Shown here piece by piece: positions 23,917 through 35,207 of a stretch of 64,000 bases of DNA (position 1 is its first letter; the number at the start of each line of letters is the position of its first letter). The notes under the pieces are model-generated. The model saw nothing but the letters and a program-made list of their open reading frames with translations. It made no database searches and had not been told where the DNA came from. The DNA lies in NCBI GenBank assembly GCA_034359265.1, contig CP136890.1, forward strand, positions 1,614,501-1,678,500, written 5' to 3'. Source of the stretch: Canna indica. Lineage: Eukaryota; Streptophyta; Magnoliopsida; Zingiberales; Cannaceae. The translations under genes were made by a program, and so were the position numbers.

Positions 23917-24924
23917 CTACAGACTGTGTGCCTCCAAGCTGTTCAAAATGGCCGCAACCTGCGCGATGGACGGCCGCGTCTTCCGCCCATTGCCGACGCA
24001 CGCCGATGCCACCTTCGCCATCCTCATCACTGGCTTCATGTCCTTGGGCAACGTCACTCTCCCGTCGAACACCTCCCGTGCTCTAAAGTCTCTGATCAGT
24101 GGCAACGCCCACTCTACCAACTTCCCTCCCTCGCACCTCCTCCCGCTCAATAGCTCCAACAGTACCACCCCAAATCCGTACACATCGTTCTCCTTGCAGG
24201 CCCCGCCGCCCTCCCCGTCCATGTACCCGGCCATCTCCCTCCGGTCACCGGGCCCGACCAAGAAGCTGAGCCCGTAGTCGCAGATCCTGGCGCAAAAGTT
24301 TGCGTCCACCGTGATGTTGCTCGGCTTGATGCATCCGTGGACGATCCCCGGCACGCTGCCGTCGTGCAGGTGTTCGATGCCGCGCGCCGCCCCGGCCGCG
24401 ATCCGTAGCCGGATTTCCCAGCTCAAGAGCTCGGACCACGGCCGCCCCTGTCCGGCGTCCAGATAGTAATCGAGGCTCTTCGTCTCGCCGACGAACTCGG
24501 AGATGATGAGCCTCTCGCCGGGCGCCTCAGAGAACCCCAGGATGGAGACCACGTTGGGGTGGTTGGCGTAGGAGAGTGATTTGATCCGGGAGGAGAAGCT
24601 CACGCCGGGGTTTCCGAGGACCAAGTGGTGGTGGATGCGCTTCACGATGAAGCTGCCGCCGGCGACGGAGGTGGCCTTGTAGACGGTGCTGAGGCGGCCC
24701 TTGCCGACAACGCGGGAGCAGTGGAAGCGGTCGGTGGCGGACTCGACGTCGCTCAGCTGGTGACAGTGGGCAGGGAGCATGGCGGCGGTGCTGGTGTCAT
24801 CGTCGGGGTCGACGGCGCACTTCTTCTTACAGATGATGTAAAGAAGGACGCTAAGAAAGAGAAGAACGATGCCTACAAGCGCAATGGCAGCGTCTCCTCC
24901 GATGACGAAGTCCTCGTGATTCAT
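23917..24924 (-). CDS. Membrane-anchored receptor-like pseudokinase
   Basis: A single exon of 335 codons starting MNHEDFVIGG. Residues about 11-33 (AAIALVGIVLLFLSVLLYII, then CKKK) form one membrane span with a basic stop-transfer. There is no signal peptide and almost no extracellular part. The kinase fold starts with VVGKGRLSTVYKA (the third loop glycine is replaced) and keeps the VAIK-type lysine in SFIVKRI. The catalytic loop reads HGCIKPSN where active kinases have HRDxKPxN, so the catalytic Asp and preceding Arg are missing. The DFG region is CDYG, and no APE is seen. C-terminal landmarks ENDVYGFGVVLLELLSGRR and RKTRPSIAQVAAIL match plant RLKs. It is probably a catalytically dead scaffold or co-receptor. 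GC-rich coding sequence in AT-rich surroundings. I do not recognise the named orthologue. Confidence 0.85.
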   Translation of the reverse strand: MNHEDFVIGGDAAIALVGIVLLFLSVLLYIICKKKCAVDPDDDTSTAAMLPAHCHQLSDVESATDRFHCSRVVGKGRLSTVYKATSVAGGSFIVKRIHHHLVLGNPGVSFSSRIKSLSYANHPNVVSILGFSEAPGERLIISEFVGETKSLDYYLDAGQGRPWSELLSWEIRLRIAAGAARGIEHLHDGSVPGIVHGCIKPSNITVDANFCARICDYGLSFLVGPGDRREMAGYMDGEGGGACKENDVYGFGVVLLELLSGRRCEGGKLVEWALPLIRDFRAREVFDGRVTLPKDMKPVMRMAKVASACVGNGRKTRPSIAQVAAILNSLEAHSL

Positions 24925-27119
24925 GTCTTCAACTTAAGATGAGAAAGAGGGAGGCGTAGGTTTAATCGATCATGAGAAGATTATGAGGAAAATTTAGTGG
25001 TTTTAATTTGCTTCAGATTTTGGTGGGGGAGGTTGTGCTTGGATCATCAAGTACTTTAATTTCGAGTGTAGTTTTTGGCTGGCATCGAAGATGGTTAGAA
25101 CAAACATTATGATAAGAAGATTGATTTGTCAGCTTCTGCGTTATCATATATGTTGGTTTACCAAACTTGGAAACACGGAGCAGATCGACTAGATTTTTTT
25201 CCAGTTACAGAAGAAATCGTCACCATACGCCCAGTTTGGTTTGAAAGCATGCATGTGTTGTTCAAAATGCCCCATGCAATGTATGCATTTCTGAAGGAAT
25301 ACTCGGTGGCTCATTTCAACTTAATTAATTTGGACAAAATGGATTTGGAAGGTTGATGTAGAAATTAAATGTTGTTTGTACTTATTGTTTTGATTTCTAC
25401 GTACAAGAGGCATTATTTTACAGCTTAATTATACCTGACCGCAGAAGTCTCATCCGCTTCCCAAGTGCAAGAGATTAGATTATATCACTACTTAGGTCAC
25501 TCAGTTCACCTACTGAAAGAAATATATGGTCCTAATTTGTTAAGCTAATTAAATTATCATTAACTAAACTGACATCCATGTCACCAGATTGAGAGGTAGG
25601 TCCGCATTAAACTGGTTATTGAATTGGATTTTAGGAATATGCAGTACTACTCAAAGTAATAACTGAATCAATAGAGGACCTTGAATTATTTCCCTGTAGG
25701 CGTTTAAGTTTTGTACTGTTTTATGAATTCATGGCATGAGAAAGCAGTCTTCATTAGTCAAACAGAGCAGAGGAGTGCAATTCTGCCACGAAGAAGAAGC
25801 TGTGGTTAGGTGAACATCCTTTTATGTCTTTTTTGACTCACTTTAAAGATCAAGATTAAAAGGTGTCTGTCTTCACTTTTTTCTCCTTCACCTTTATCTG
25901 TTTATCATTAGATTAAAATATTGAAGATCTACCTGGCCACCAACTACCATACTCAGTAAAAACATTTTATCAGATAAACCTTATCTGATATTGAGTGGAC
26001 TAGCCTCTAATATATTCCCATAGTATCCAATTCTACTTTGCTGTGCGAACGATTCACTGCTTGCCAAAAACATGTGTCAAACATGAGGTTCATCTTCCCT
26101 TTGAATAAGTTTTAGGCCCGCAGATCAACTTTGAAAAAGCATTAATTTTTCCTCTCAATATATACTGCTACTGTACTTGTAGAAATTCTTGGATCAAAAG
26201 TCAAAACCAAAACATTATCAAAAGCTCGGGGTTGTCTTTATGTGACTGCAGTCTGCTAGCTAATGCATCATGCACATGAATCTCTAAAAATCTCAAATTA
26301 AAACTCACATAACCTCAGGGACTAAATTTAAATGCAATCCTATATGAACTTACAAAGACAAAAGAACTGATAACCATGAGAAATTACTAACAAAGTAACA
26401 AAAAAAGATGTTTTTAGGTATCCAAATTGTTCTAATTCTATCCTAGCAGTTGACATGGGGGTAAATATCTGAGAATTACTTCCATTAGAAACCAAGATTG
26501 GTCTGCAATAATAATGATCTCTTGTATATATATAGTTTACTTTGTGAGCACATAGCACGAGCTTCGTATTCGTATTGATTGTTAACTCTCGTCGCTTTCC
26601 TCCAAAAAAAAAGGCGATTGTTAACTGGTAGAGAACCTGCAGTCTGCTGTTGTTTGAGGCCATTAACTGCTCGAAGGTGTTCTAATTTGACTGTAAAAAC
26701 TGCTCGTCGTCGGAAGGAAAAGAGTTGAAAGAAATTATCGCAAGTTCAAGACAAAGCTCATCATCATTTCCTTGAAAGAGTCAGGGTTGCACTAAAGACT
26801 AATAAGTGCAGCTTCTTTTTTATCTTTCACATAGGTAAAGAAGAAACAAGGATGAAGAGGACGAATAGATGCCTAAAGGCAGATAGCCTCACGTTTCCAT
26901 CAACTACAAGCCGCACATATACTTCCTGTGATTGCACCTGCCGCACCAATCATCCGAGAATCAATGTTGCTTAGCTTCTTGCACAGTATAAAACTTGCTG
27001 GAAAATATGCCTGGGAACAAATTCCTTCAAATATTGCAGAATGGTTTTGTCTTTCTGTTGTTTCTTACAGAATTACCCAATCTTCAAAAGATCTTTTTTC
27101 TTTTATGGGTGATTAGGGT
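24925..27119. other. Intergenic between the pseudokinase and HSL1-like genes
   Basis: About 2.2 kb of unique-looking, moderately AT-rich sequence. Short open frames occur on both strands (for example 25126-25356 plus, which has no recognisable motif). Bases 26900-27119 probably include the 3' UTR of the HSL1-like gene. No repeats with clear ends and no further gene. Confidence 0.5.
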
Positions 27120-30100
27120 TCAAGAACATGGTTTTGAGTGCTTGATGGAAGGCTTGAGCATGTTCTCAGGGGCCACCTCCAGCAGCATCTTGACGACGGC
27201 CCTCATCGAGGGGCGATTAATCGGCAGGGAGGCGGTGCAGAGGAGAGCGATGTCGAGCACCTTGCAGATCTCCTCTTTGAAACAGGGACTACTGAGCCTC
27301 GAATCAATCACATTATCCACCCCCTTTTGCTCCATCGTGCTGCACACCCACTTCACCAAGTCCTTCTCTCCGAACTCAACATCCACAGGGTATCTTCCCG
27401 TCACCAGCTCAAGAATCACCACGCCAAAACTATAAATGTCGCTCTTTTCTGTAACCCTGAGCGTGTATGCGTACTCTGCAATTACATAGAATTTCAATGA
27501 TCAAAATAAATCAACAAAATGTTGAAATAATAAACAGAGAAGAAACAAGCAAACTGCAAACCTGGGGCAATGTAACCGCAGGAGCCAGCAATGACAGACA
27601 TGGACTTTGGTCCGTTTCCGATGGCCTTCGCGAGGCCAAAGTCTGCAACTTTGGCCCCAAACTCTGCATCCAACAATATGTTGTTGGATTTAACATCTCT
27701 ATGGACAATAGGTGGATCACAGTCGTGGTGCAGGTAAGACAGCCCCTCCGCCGCATCCAGAACAATCTTGTACCTTATTGGCCAATCCAAGAGCCCTCCC
27801 TTGCTGCTGTGGAGCCTGTCGCCTAGGCTCCCATTTGGCATGTACTCGTAGACGAGAAGCTTGCAGTCCTTGTGCGTGCAGCAACACCAGAGCTTGACGA
27901 TGTTCTTGTGCCTTATCTTCCCCAGAGTCGACACCTCTGCTTCAAAGCCGTCGCCGAAAGTGTGCTCAAGGTAGTTCTTCACCGAGTTACCCCAGAGCTT
28001 CTTCACGGCGACAGTTTCTCCGTTGGCAAGCAAAACCCTGTAGACCTTCCCCGAAGATCCGGTCCCAATTACTTCGTCCTCGTCGAGGCAATCCAAGATA
28101 TCATGCTCGCTGAAACCAAGCTTGTGAAAGGAAGTAAGCTTCCATACGGACTTTTCCGTTTCCGCTTCGGCCTTCTTCGGATTCCGGTACCTCCAGTAGA
28201 ACCATCCCGCCCCGGTAACGAGGACAAGTGCAGCGAGTGCGAACACAGAACGAAGTAACCAAACAAAGACTCGTCGTTGTGAATCGTTACCTCTGGTACG
28301 TGGACAGATCCCGGTCAAGTCTGTGCAGAGACCAGGATTGCCCAGGAAGCTGTTTTGGTAGCCCTGTGTCGCAAATAGAGGAGGCAGACGGCCGGATAGT
28401 TGGTTGTTGGAGAGGTTGAATTGGATGAGCTTAAGGTTTTGTAGTTCCATCGGGACCTCTCCGGTGAGTTTGTTCCCTGATAGATCGAGATAATTGAGAA
28501 CTGGGAGGTACCCAATCTCCGGCGGAATGCTACCGGTGAACTCGTTGTCTGCGAGATTCAGCTGGCTAACTTTCTTCAGTGATTGAATAATTGTAGGGAT
28601 CTCTCCCGATAGGAAATTGTGATGGAGGTCCAGCTTTCCGAGCTTGGCCATGTTTTGCAGTCCCATCGGCAGAGGCCCTGACAGACGGTTGTTGCTTGCG
28701 GAGAACTCGTACATGTTCACAAGGGCTCCTATTTCCTCCGGAAGGGCGCCATTGAAGTGGTTGTCGGATAGTAGAAGCATGGAGAGATTAGTTGCGCTGT
28801 ATATCGCCGGAGAAATTCCACCGGAGAATGAGTTGCCGGAAAGTTCGAGAAGCGATAAGTGGGGCAGAGCCCAAAAAGCAGAGGGGACCTCACCGGAGAG
28901 AAGGTTGTTCCCTAACCGTACACGGGTAAGGGTCCTGCACCGGCCAAGGCTCTCCGGTAAGCTCCCAAAGAAGGAATTATTGAGCAAAAGCAGTTCCCCT
29001 AACAGGCCGCTTGCACAGATGTTTGCCGGTATCTCACCAGAAAGATTGTTGTCGGAGAGATCAACGAAACTGAGGGGAATGTTCTCCCCGAAATCAGCTG
29101 GAAGAGCACCTACGAGCTGGTTGGAGAATAGCCGGAGGTCGGCGAGTTTCTTGCACTGGGAAATTGTTGCAGGGATCGGACCAACGAAGTTATTCTCGTT
29201 AAGCTCCAAACTTTCGAGATTGGGAGCAAGGAAAAGGTCCTCTGGAAGATGGCCGGAGAGATGGTTAAGGCAGGCGTCGAGATTTCGGAGCTGAGTGAGG
29301 TTGGAAAATCCGCTGGGAAAGGAACCGGACAGAGAATTGTTGTAGAGCTCGATTTGGACGATGGACGAGAGCTCTGCCAGCGACTCGGGAATGCTGCCAG
29401 TGAGCGAATTGCTTGCGAGGTCGAGGTCGAGCAGCGAAGACAGGCGGCCGAATTCCGCCGGGATGCGGCCGACCAGGTTGCAGCCGGTGAGCCAGAGAAT
29501 GCGAACCTGCGTGAGGTTGGCGAAGGAAACTGGAATTGGGGAAGGGGAGAAAGGATTGTAAGAAAGATTAAGCTCGCGAAGGGAAGATATATTGTCGAAA
29601 AAGTGCGGAAAGGCGCCGGTGAGCTTGTTCCCCACCAAGGACAGCGAGCGCAGGCGAGCAAACTGGCCAAAAGAAGGCGGGACGGAACCGGAGAAGTGGT
29701 TCTCGGAGAGGTCGAGGTACAGGAGGTTGGGCAGCAGCGAGGGGAGTGAAGAAGGGAGCGGGCCGGCTAAAAGGTTAGAGGAGAGGTCGAGGTGGTAGAG
29801 GGAGGAGCAACCCTGGAGGGACGAGGAGGTTAGAGTGGAGTTAAGATCGTTTTCAGAGAGAGAGAGGAAGGTGAGACGAGGAAGACGGCAAAGTGCAGAA
29901 GGGAAGGGGCCAGAGAGAGAGAACGTGGAGAGGTCAAGCGAGGTGACAGCGAGGGAGGTGGAGCTGCAGGTGACTCCGGTCCAGTTGCATGGGGTGGAGT
30001 CCGACGGATTCCAGTCGGAGAGGACATTATCGGGGACGAAAAGCGAGCTCTTGGCTTGGAGGAGGGAGAGGCCTTCCTGGTTGAGGGAGAGGGACGAGCG

Positions 30101-30136
30101 AGGAAGAAGGAAGAGGAGGAAGAGGAGGGAGAGCAT
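27120..30136 (-). CDS. HSL1: HAESA-like (HSL1-type) leucine-rich repeat receptor kinase
   Basis: Two exons, 30136-27562 and 27475-27120, split within the glutamate of GYIAPEYAYTLR (phase 1, GT-AG, 86-bp intron). The product is 976 residues. The first true ATG gives the signal peptide MLSLLFLLFLLPRSSLSLNQ. Next come the CNWTGVTC cap, about 22 extracellular LRRs of the LxxLxLxxNxLxGxxP type, the LxNPGLC cap, and a membrane span (SVFALAALVLVTGAGWFYW). The kinase has GTGSSGKVYR, VAVKKLW, HRDVKSNNILLD, DFGLAK and GSCGYIAPEY, so it should be active. HSL1/HAESA receptors bind IDA/IDL peptides (HSL1 also CLE9/10 in Arabidopsis) with SERK co-receptors, and control abscission and stomatal lineage. The C-terminus ends soon after RPSMRAVVKMLLEVAPEN, without the longer GKLTPYYNED-type tail I recall from Arabidopsis HSL1. 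Confidence 0.92.
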
Positions 30137-30755
30137 GTTGGAGACGGCGTTCTTCGGTGCAGTAGTGTCCTGCGTGTTGTTTGGAGTTAAAAAGACAGGA
30201 AGAAGCACGGGGAAGAGGGTCAATCAATCAGTTAATTAGTAAGGGTTTAAAATTCTACATGCATCGTACGTGGTTAATTAATCTGGTTAGAATTAAGGGT
30301 TGCAGTTTGGGTTAATCTTGACGAGGTATAGTAGTAGCTTGAATACGAAGAAGAATCCAACTTGCAATGGTGGCACCGCCATTGGCCGTAAGGATTTCTG
30401 ATTTCTGATTTCTGATAGAGGAAGGGGAGGACATATTCCCTTAATCCGAGGGTCGGCGTACAAGTTTCATTGTGATATATATAGAATTAATTACAACAAT
30501 ATTTATTAGAATAACAATTAATTGGCTATCTCAGAATGTAATTGTAGAGAGGACTCGATTCTGATGCAACATGCATATGCCATATGGTGGTCGATTTTGG
30601 AACAGTAGGGGGATGAGGCACGGCGCATAATTGCTGGATAAGGGTTATTATTGATGGTGCAATTCCCCTGGCTCCAGTTGATGAACTCTAACTTTCTATT
30701 GGAATATCTCAATTCCAATGCATGCATGGACCTCAATTAATCTAATAAGTAATCA

Positions 30756-30757
<2 letters not shown>

Positions 30758-30811
<54 letters not shown>
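30758..30811. repeat. (TA)n microsatellite, 54 bp
   Basis: Uninterrupted alternating TA over 54 bases, about 0.6 kb upstream of the HSL1-like start codon. It is the longest perfect dinucleotide tract in the window. Confidence 0.95.
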
Positions 30812-30813
<2 letters not shown>

Positions 30814-31256
30814 CCAGGCGGGCAGTGAGGTCATGCATGCGTGATTGCAGAACCGGTCCCTTTCAAATCCAAAGTGTCACACCAAACTCAGAGCGAATTA
30901 AATGAAATTGGAAATTGGAAATTGAGTGAAGGGGAAGGAGCACTGGATCGATATCTGATGATTTGCAACTTCCAACGCGAATCTTTTTCCCACTGGGAAC
31001 AAGTTGGTCAAAGAGCAAGATGGCGTTGTCTGTCAGAAGAGGCTTGAAATGAAAACTAGCTAGTAGCACTACTACTCTTCTTCTTTTTTCTTTCCTTATA
31101 ATGGAATTTAATGCAGGAATCTGCTCTGTTTTGTTTGGTTACAGAGACTGCTCAGATAATAAATGATCGAGTGATGAATCCCAGTGCGTTTCATGGTACT
31201 TTGGAATTGTAACTGATGTTGGTCTGTGCTGCCTGCAATGCATGCATGGATATTAA

Positions 31257-31285
31257 GTAAATAAATAAATAAATAAATAAATAAA
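31257..31285. repeat. (AAAT)n microsatellite
   Basis: About seven perfect copies of the tetranucleotide TAAA/AAAT. Confidence 0.9.
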
Positions 31286-31341
31286 AAGGTTGCATGGGAT
31301 TGGGAGAAGAAGAGAATAAAGCAGATTATTATTAATTTCTT

Positions 31342-31383
31342 CCGTGTGCCGTGTGCCGTGTGCCGTGTGCCGTGTGCCGTGTG
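31342..31383. repeat. Heptamer minisatellite (CCGTGTG)6
   Basis: Six perfect tandem copies of the 7-base unit CCGTGTG, 42 bases, in otherwise AT-rich DNA; a partial copy follows. Confidence 0.95.
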
Positions 31384-34329
31384 CGTGGTGATTGATGCGA
31401 GGACTGATGAGTGAGGAGGGAGAGGTGGGTCCTCCATTTCACGTGAAATGAAACTAAAGTAAGATTATTTTGGGTGACTCATGCTGTTTCACGTGACGGA
31501 AGGGACAGCGTCTCCTCGACCTTCTTTTTCTCTGCTTCCTCGAGCTTCCTGTGTTTGTCTGCCTGTTGCCCAAATGGATAGGTTAATATATATTCCATTT
31601 TGTACCTACTCATCTTAAATATATTTGTCCAAAATATTCTCGAATGATTTCCAGAATAAGACAAAATCACAAACTACTTCACGTAAACTCGTATATTTTA
31701 AATTTTCTTATTAAAAAAATATTTTTATCCCAAACTGCGACTCTAATAATAAAAATTTCTCTACTTTGAATTTTTTTCCTAAAACATTCTATTTTTGTAA
31801 TTGACATAAATTCTATCCCTCCACAATAAGTTCGTCATTGCAATTTAACTAACACGACATACAAGTCAGCACAAAAAAATTTATTATTAGCATCAATTTA
31901 GACAAAATGTAATTGAAAAAATAATATTATATATTCTAAACTACTGAGTCTAACAATAAATTTATCGCATACAGTTAAATTAACGTACACAATCATATCC
32001 CTATCACTATAATTACCAAGCTCGCTGATGAACTTCAAGAAAAACTAACATCCTAACGGTGCTGAAGGTATTGTCGGACACTTGGACCTGCATAGGAACT
32101 TCAAGAAGTTGGTGATGAAGGTGATTGATGAGAACAACATCCTGATGTCGAAGGATTAATTTGAACTTGAAGGAGCTTTTTGTTTGCTAACATACCACTC
32201 AACTTGAACGCGTATCATATAGTTGATAACAACAAATTATTATTATTATTATTATTATTATTCTATGATGTTAATGCTAACGTGATAATTATTAATAAAA
32301 AAATTGTGTAACGACTCGGATGTCACATAAGCAACTAACAATTATAGTGGCGAGGTACATGCCTTTTTATAGTTGATTTTAGGAAAAATTGCATATTTTG
32401 TCATATAAATTTTTAATATTTTAAATTTTAGTCTTATAAAATTTATTTCAAAAATTTCAGTCCTATATATTTATCGTGTAGCACATATTTGATCCTATAT
32501 ATTTATCCCGTAGCGCAAATTTAATCCTATCTGCGACGATCTGTAACTCTTCGTTCATAAAAAAATAAACGACGTCATGTCCATGACACCTTTTTATAGT
32601 TGATTTTAATTTAAAATTATGGGATATATTATGGAAAATTAAAATTTGAGATACATTTGTTATTAGAGCAACAGTAACATTAGCTTTCTTTTTAAGTTAC
32701 ACTTTATTTATGGTGACGCCGCTAATGATAATAATGAATATTTAAGAATATAAAAGAAAAAAATTGAAAAATTAAAAACCAACTTGATGCGGTGAAACTT
32801 CTATGAGCGGATATGAGCTTTAAGCGATTGAACATTGATGAAAAAAAATGAATATGAACATAGATAGAAAAGAAATAAATATGAACATATCCATTTATTT
32901 TTCATTCATGTTCAATCACTCAAAGCCTATATTCATACCTTCATAGAGATTTATATAAGCATGTTGTCCATATAAATTTTTTCCAACTTGATGCGATCTT
33001 ACCCCTGTTTTGATGCGATTTGAATCAAATGAAAGTATAATTTATTTATCTATATCTTGATTTGAATGTGTCTGAATATATTGACCCATCGCTATGCATC
33101 TTTCTTTTAAAAAAAGAAAAGAAAAATAAAGATATGTAAATCCACCGAAAATATTTATAAAAAAATGAGAATTATTTTGCTCGACTATAAAATAGTAGTA
33201 AATAAGATCCGAATTTTGAGAGTTTTTGTTGTCTGTTCGTCAACTCGATCTCTGGAGCTGGAGATTATTTTGCTCGACTATTATTTTAACTTGGCTTCTA
33301 CCAAATAATTAATCCATTTTCTTTTCTGATTAAAAAAAAAGAGTATCAGCTTCATTGAAAAATCAAAACTACTCCCCTCCCCCCCCCTTTGCACAACACG
33401 AGCATTCGTGAATTCTTAGTCAACTCGTTGGGTCCAGCTTCATTTTCATAATCGACAATATCGAATTAATGTCCAAAAGCATTCACTAGATTTTGCAGGC
33501 AGATGATTTTTCTAATCATCAAGTCATTCCTAAACTAACAAGCATTTGTTCGACACAAATTGGAATCTCGGATGTAAGTAAAGCATGCAATATTAATTTG
33601 TTTATTTGAAAAAAGTAAGGTTTTTTCAAAAGCAATGGAACACTCGAGCCTACCTCAAATCTTATCTACTAGAATAATCTTTTGATTTGACTATTCAAAA
33701 TCGGAATATTAGATGGATTCATACTTGTGAGACCAAGACACTCAACCTTCACATTAATTAAATTAAATTAAATTAAATACAGAGAACACGGCCACTATTC
33801 GATTGATCACGTTGTAGAATCCCACCTTTTTAAATTGATGATATCTCCTACTAAATTAAGCACCACATTCGATCTCTTCAAAGTAGTGGATGTCACTGAC
33901 GAAGTCAACCAAAGAAATTGAATTGGCATTGATGAACATCCACATCAATGCAAGACCTGATTCAAAATTTGCAGCATTTATATCTTAGGATTTACGCATG
34001 TGCTCGTCAGCTGACCAGGTTATTTCGACAACGATTTTATGGAACATTCAAATTGTTCTGTTTTTAGAAGCTGTGCGCACTTGAAATTAAAAAAGAATAC
34101 ATATAGAATAGCGTGATATATCGCTTAAAAATGGACGATGAGATGGATAGTGTCTGCAGTCACATCGTGTTGCTCTGGTTTCATTCGACACGCATTTGTA
34201 TATTCATTTTGCTGTACGAGTACCTACCTACAGTAATCTATACAGAGTCATTAGTCAACTTTTGTCCTTTGTCTTTCTCATGCATACAATTTCACTTTTT
34301 CTCGATCAAAAATACATATTGCTTAACTG

Positions 34330-34884
34330 TTGACTCAAAGGATTTCTCATGCATATAATCATAAGGATTTCTCGAAGTTGATCCCATTTGCCACTTATCA
34401 ATATAAATACCACAGCTTCCTCCGAAAGACACCAAGATAAGAGCTATTGAGCATTGTTGCTATCATTTGAACGAGATGATCCTAATTCTTGCCGCGGCTT
34501 AGACGAAGAGAAAGGTTCATTGGTTGTTGAGTGTTGGTGTTATCAGAGACGATGATAACAAGATTCTTGTGAAGGCTTAGCGAATCTTCTTACATTTGTA
34601 TTGAGTACTAGCCCGCGTCCTCGTGATAATGCAATATATTGCAACTACGATGCTTCGAGTTAAATTTGAGGAATTTCTTATTGTAATCTCATTTTGATAT
34701 TAATAAAGTTGTCTATTTTTTTCCCAGCGGACGTAGGACCGACATCCTGCCGAGTCCGAACAACATTAATCTCATGTGTCTCTTAATTTTCGCAATCTTG
34801 ATTTCAGATTTGGCTTTCGGTTTCTACCCTTGGGTTCGAATTTTCTCGATCTTACAAGAAATTTTCATAATTTCCTAACAACAT
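34330..34884 (+). repeat. Probable copia-type LTR remnant
   Basis: A TATAAATACC box (about 34401) is followed by a leader-like stretch. Then come TTGATATTAATAAAGTTGTC, CAGCGGACGTAGGACCGACA and CCGAGTCCGAAC, and the end is near TTTCCTAACA (34880), similar to the 3' end of the LTR-like stretch at 18968. The CGGACGTAGG / CGAACNAC block recalls plant copia LTRs. No internal region is present. Boundaries uncertain. Confidence 0.4.
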
Positions 34885-35207
34885 ATTATTTTACTATTTA
34901 ATATTTCCGCTGAGATTTTTTCTCTTCATTTATTTTTATGCATTTCTATTTAATGAATTTCCGGCCAATATTATCTTCAATATTAAAGCCCAACACGAAG
35001 GCCTGCGTCGAGCTATGCAGTGGGCTCACTTTTTATTCTTCGAGTTTGGAAATATCTAAAAACACATCATACAAATTTGCGATCAAAGGGCTGAAGCATG
35101 AATGAGATCAATTATCTACGGTGATTGAGATGAGCGGCCGTGGCTGAAGCATGATTGGAGATCAAGCGGCGGGCAGCAGTCTTTTAATTCCAGCTTTCTG
35201 TTCAGGG

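Larger units (their letters stand above)
30137..35161. other. Intergenic upstream of the HSL1-like gene, repeat-rich
   Basis: About 5 kb with no supported gene. It holds several microsatellites (listed separately), an (ATT)n run at 32236-32262, an AAATT-type run at 33755-33778, and AT-rich low-complexity sequence. Bases 32390-32560 contain near-repeats of CCTATATATTTATC separated by about 40 bases, typical of a decayed dispersed repeat. A copia-LTR-like stretch lies at about 34330-34884. Confidence 0.5.

Noticed and set aside
25126..25356. 76-codon plus-strand open frame between kinase genes
   Set aside because: No homology, no splice or promoter context, and ordinary base composition for the spacer.
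30137..30223. 29-residue N-terminal extension of the HSL1-like protein
   Set aside because: The upstream start is a TTG. The first ATG (30136) opens directly into a perfect signal peptide.
31342..31383. Possible CRISPR-like or telomere-like array
   Set aside because: The units are contiguous without spacers and differ from TTTAGGG; it is a simple minisatellite.
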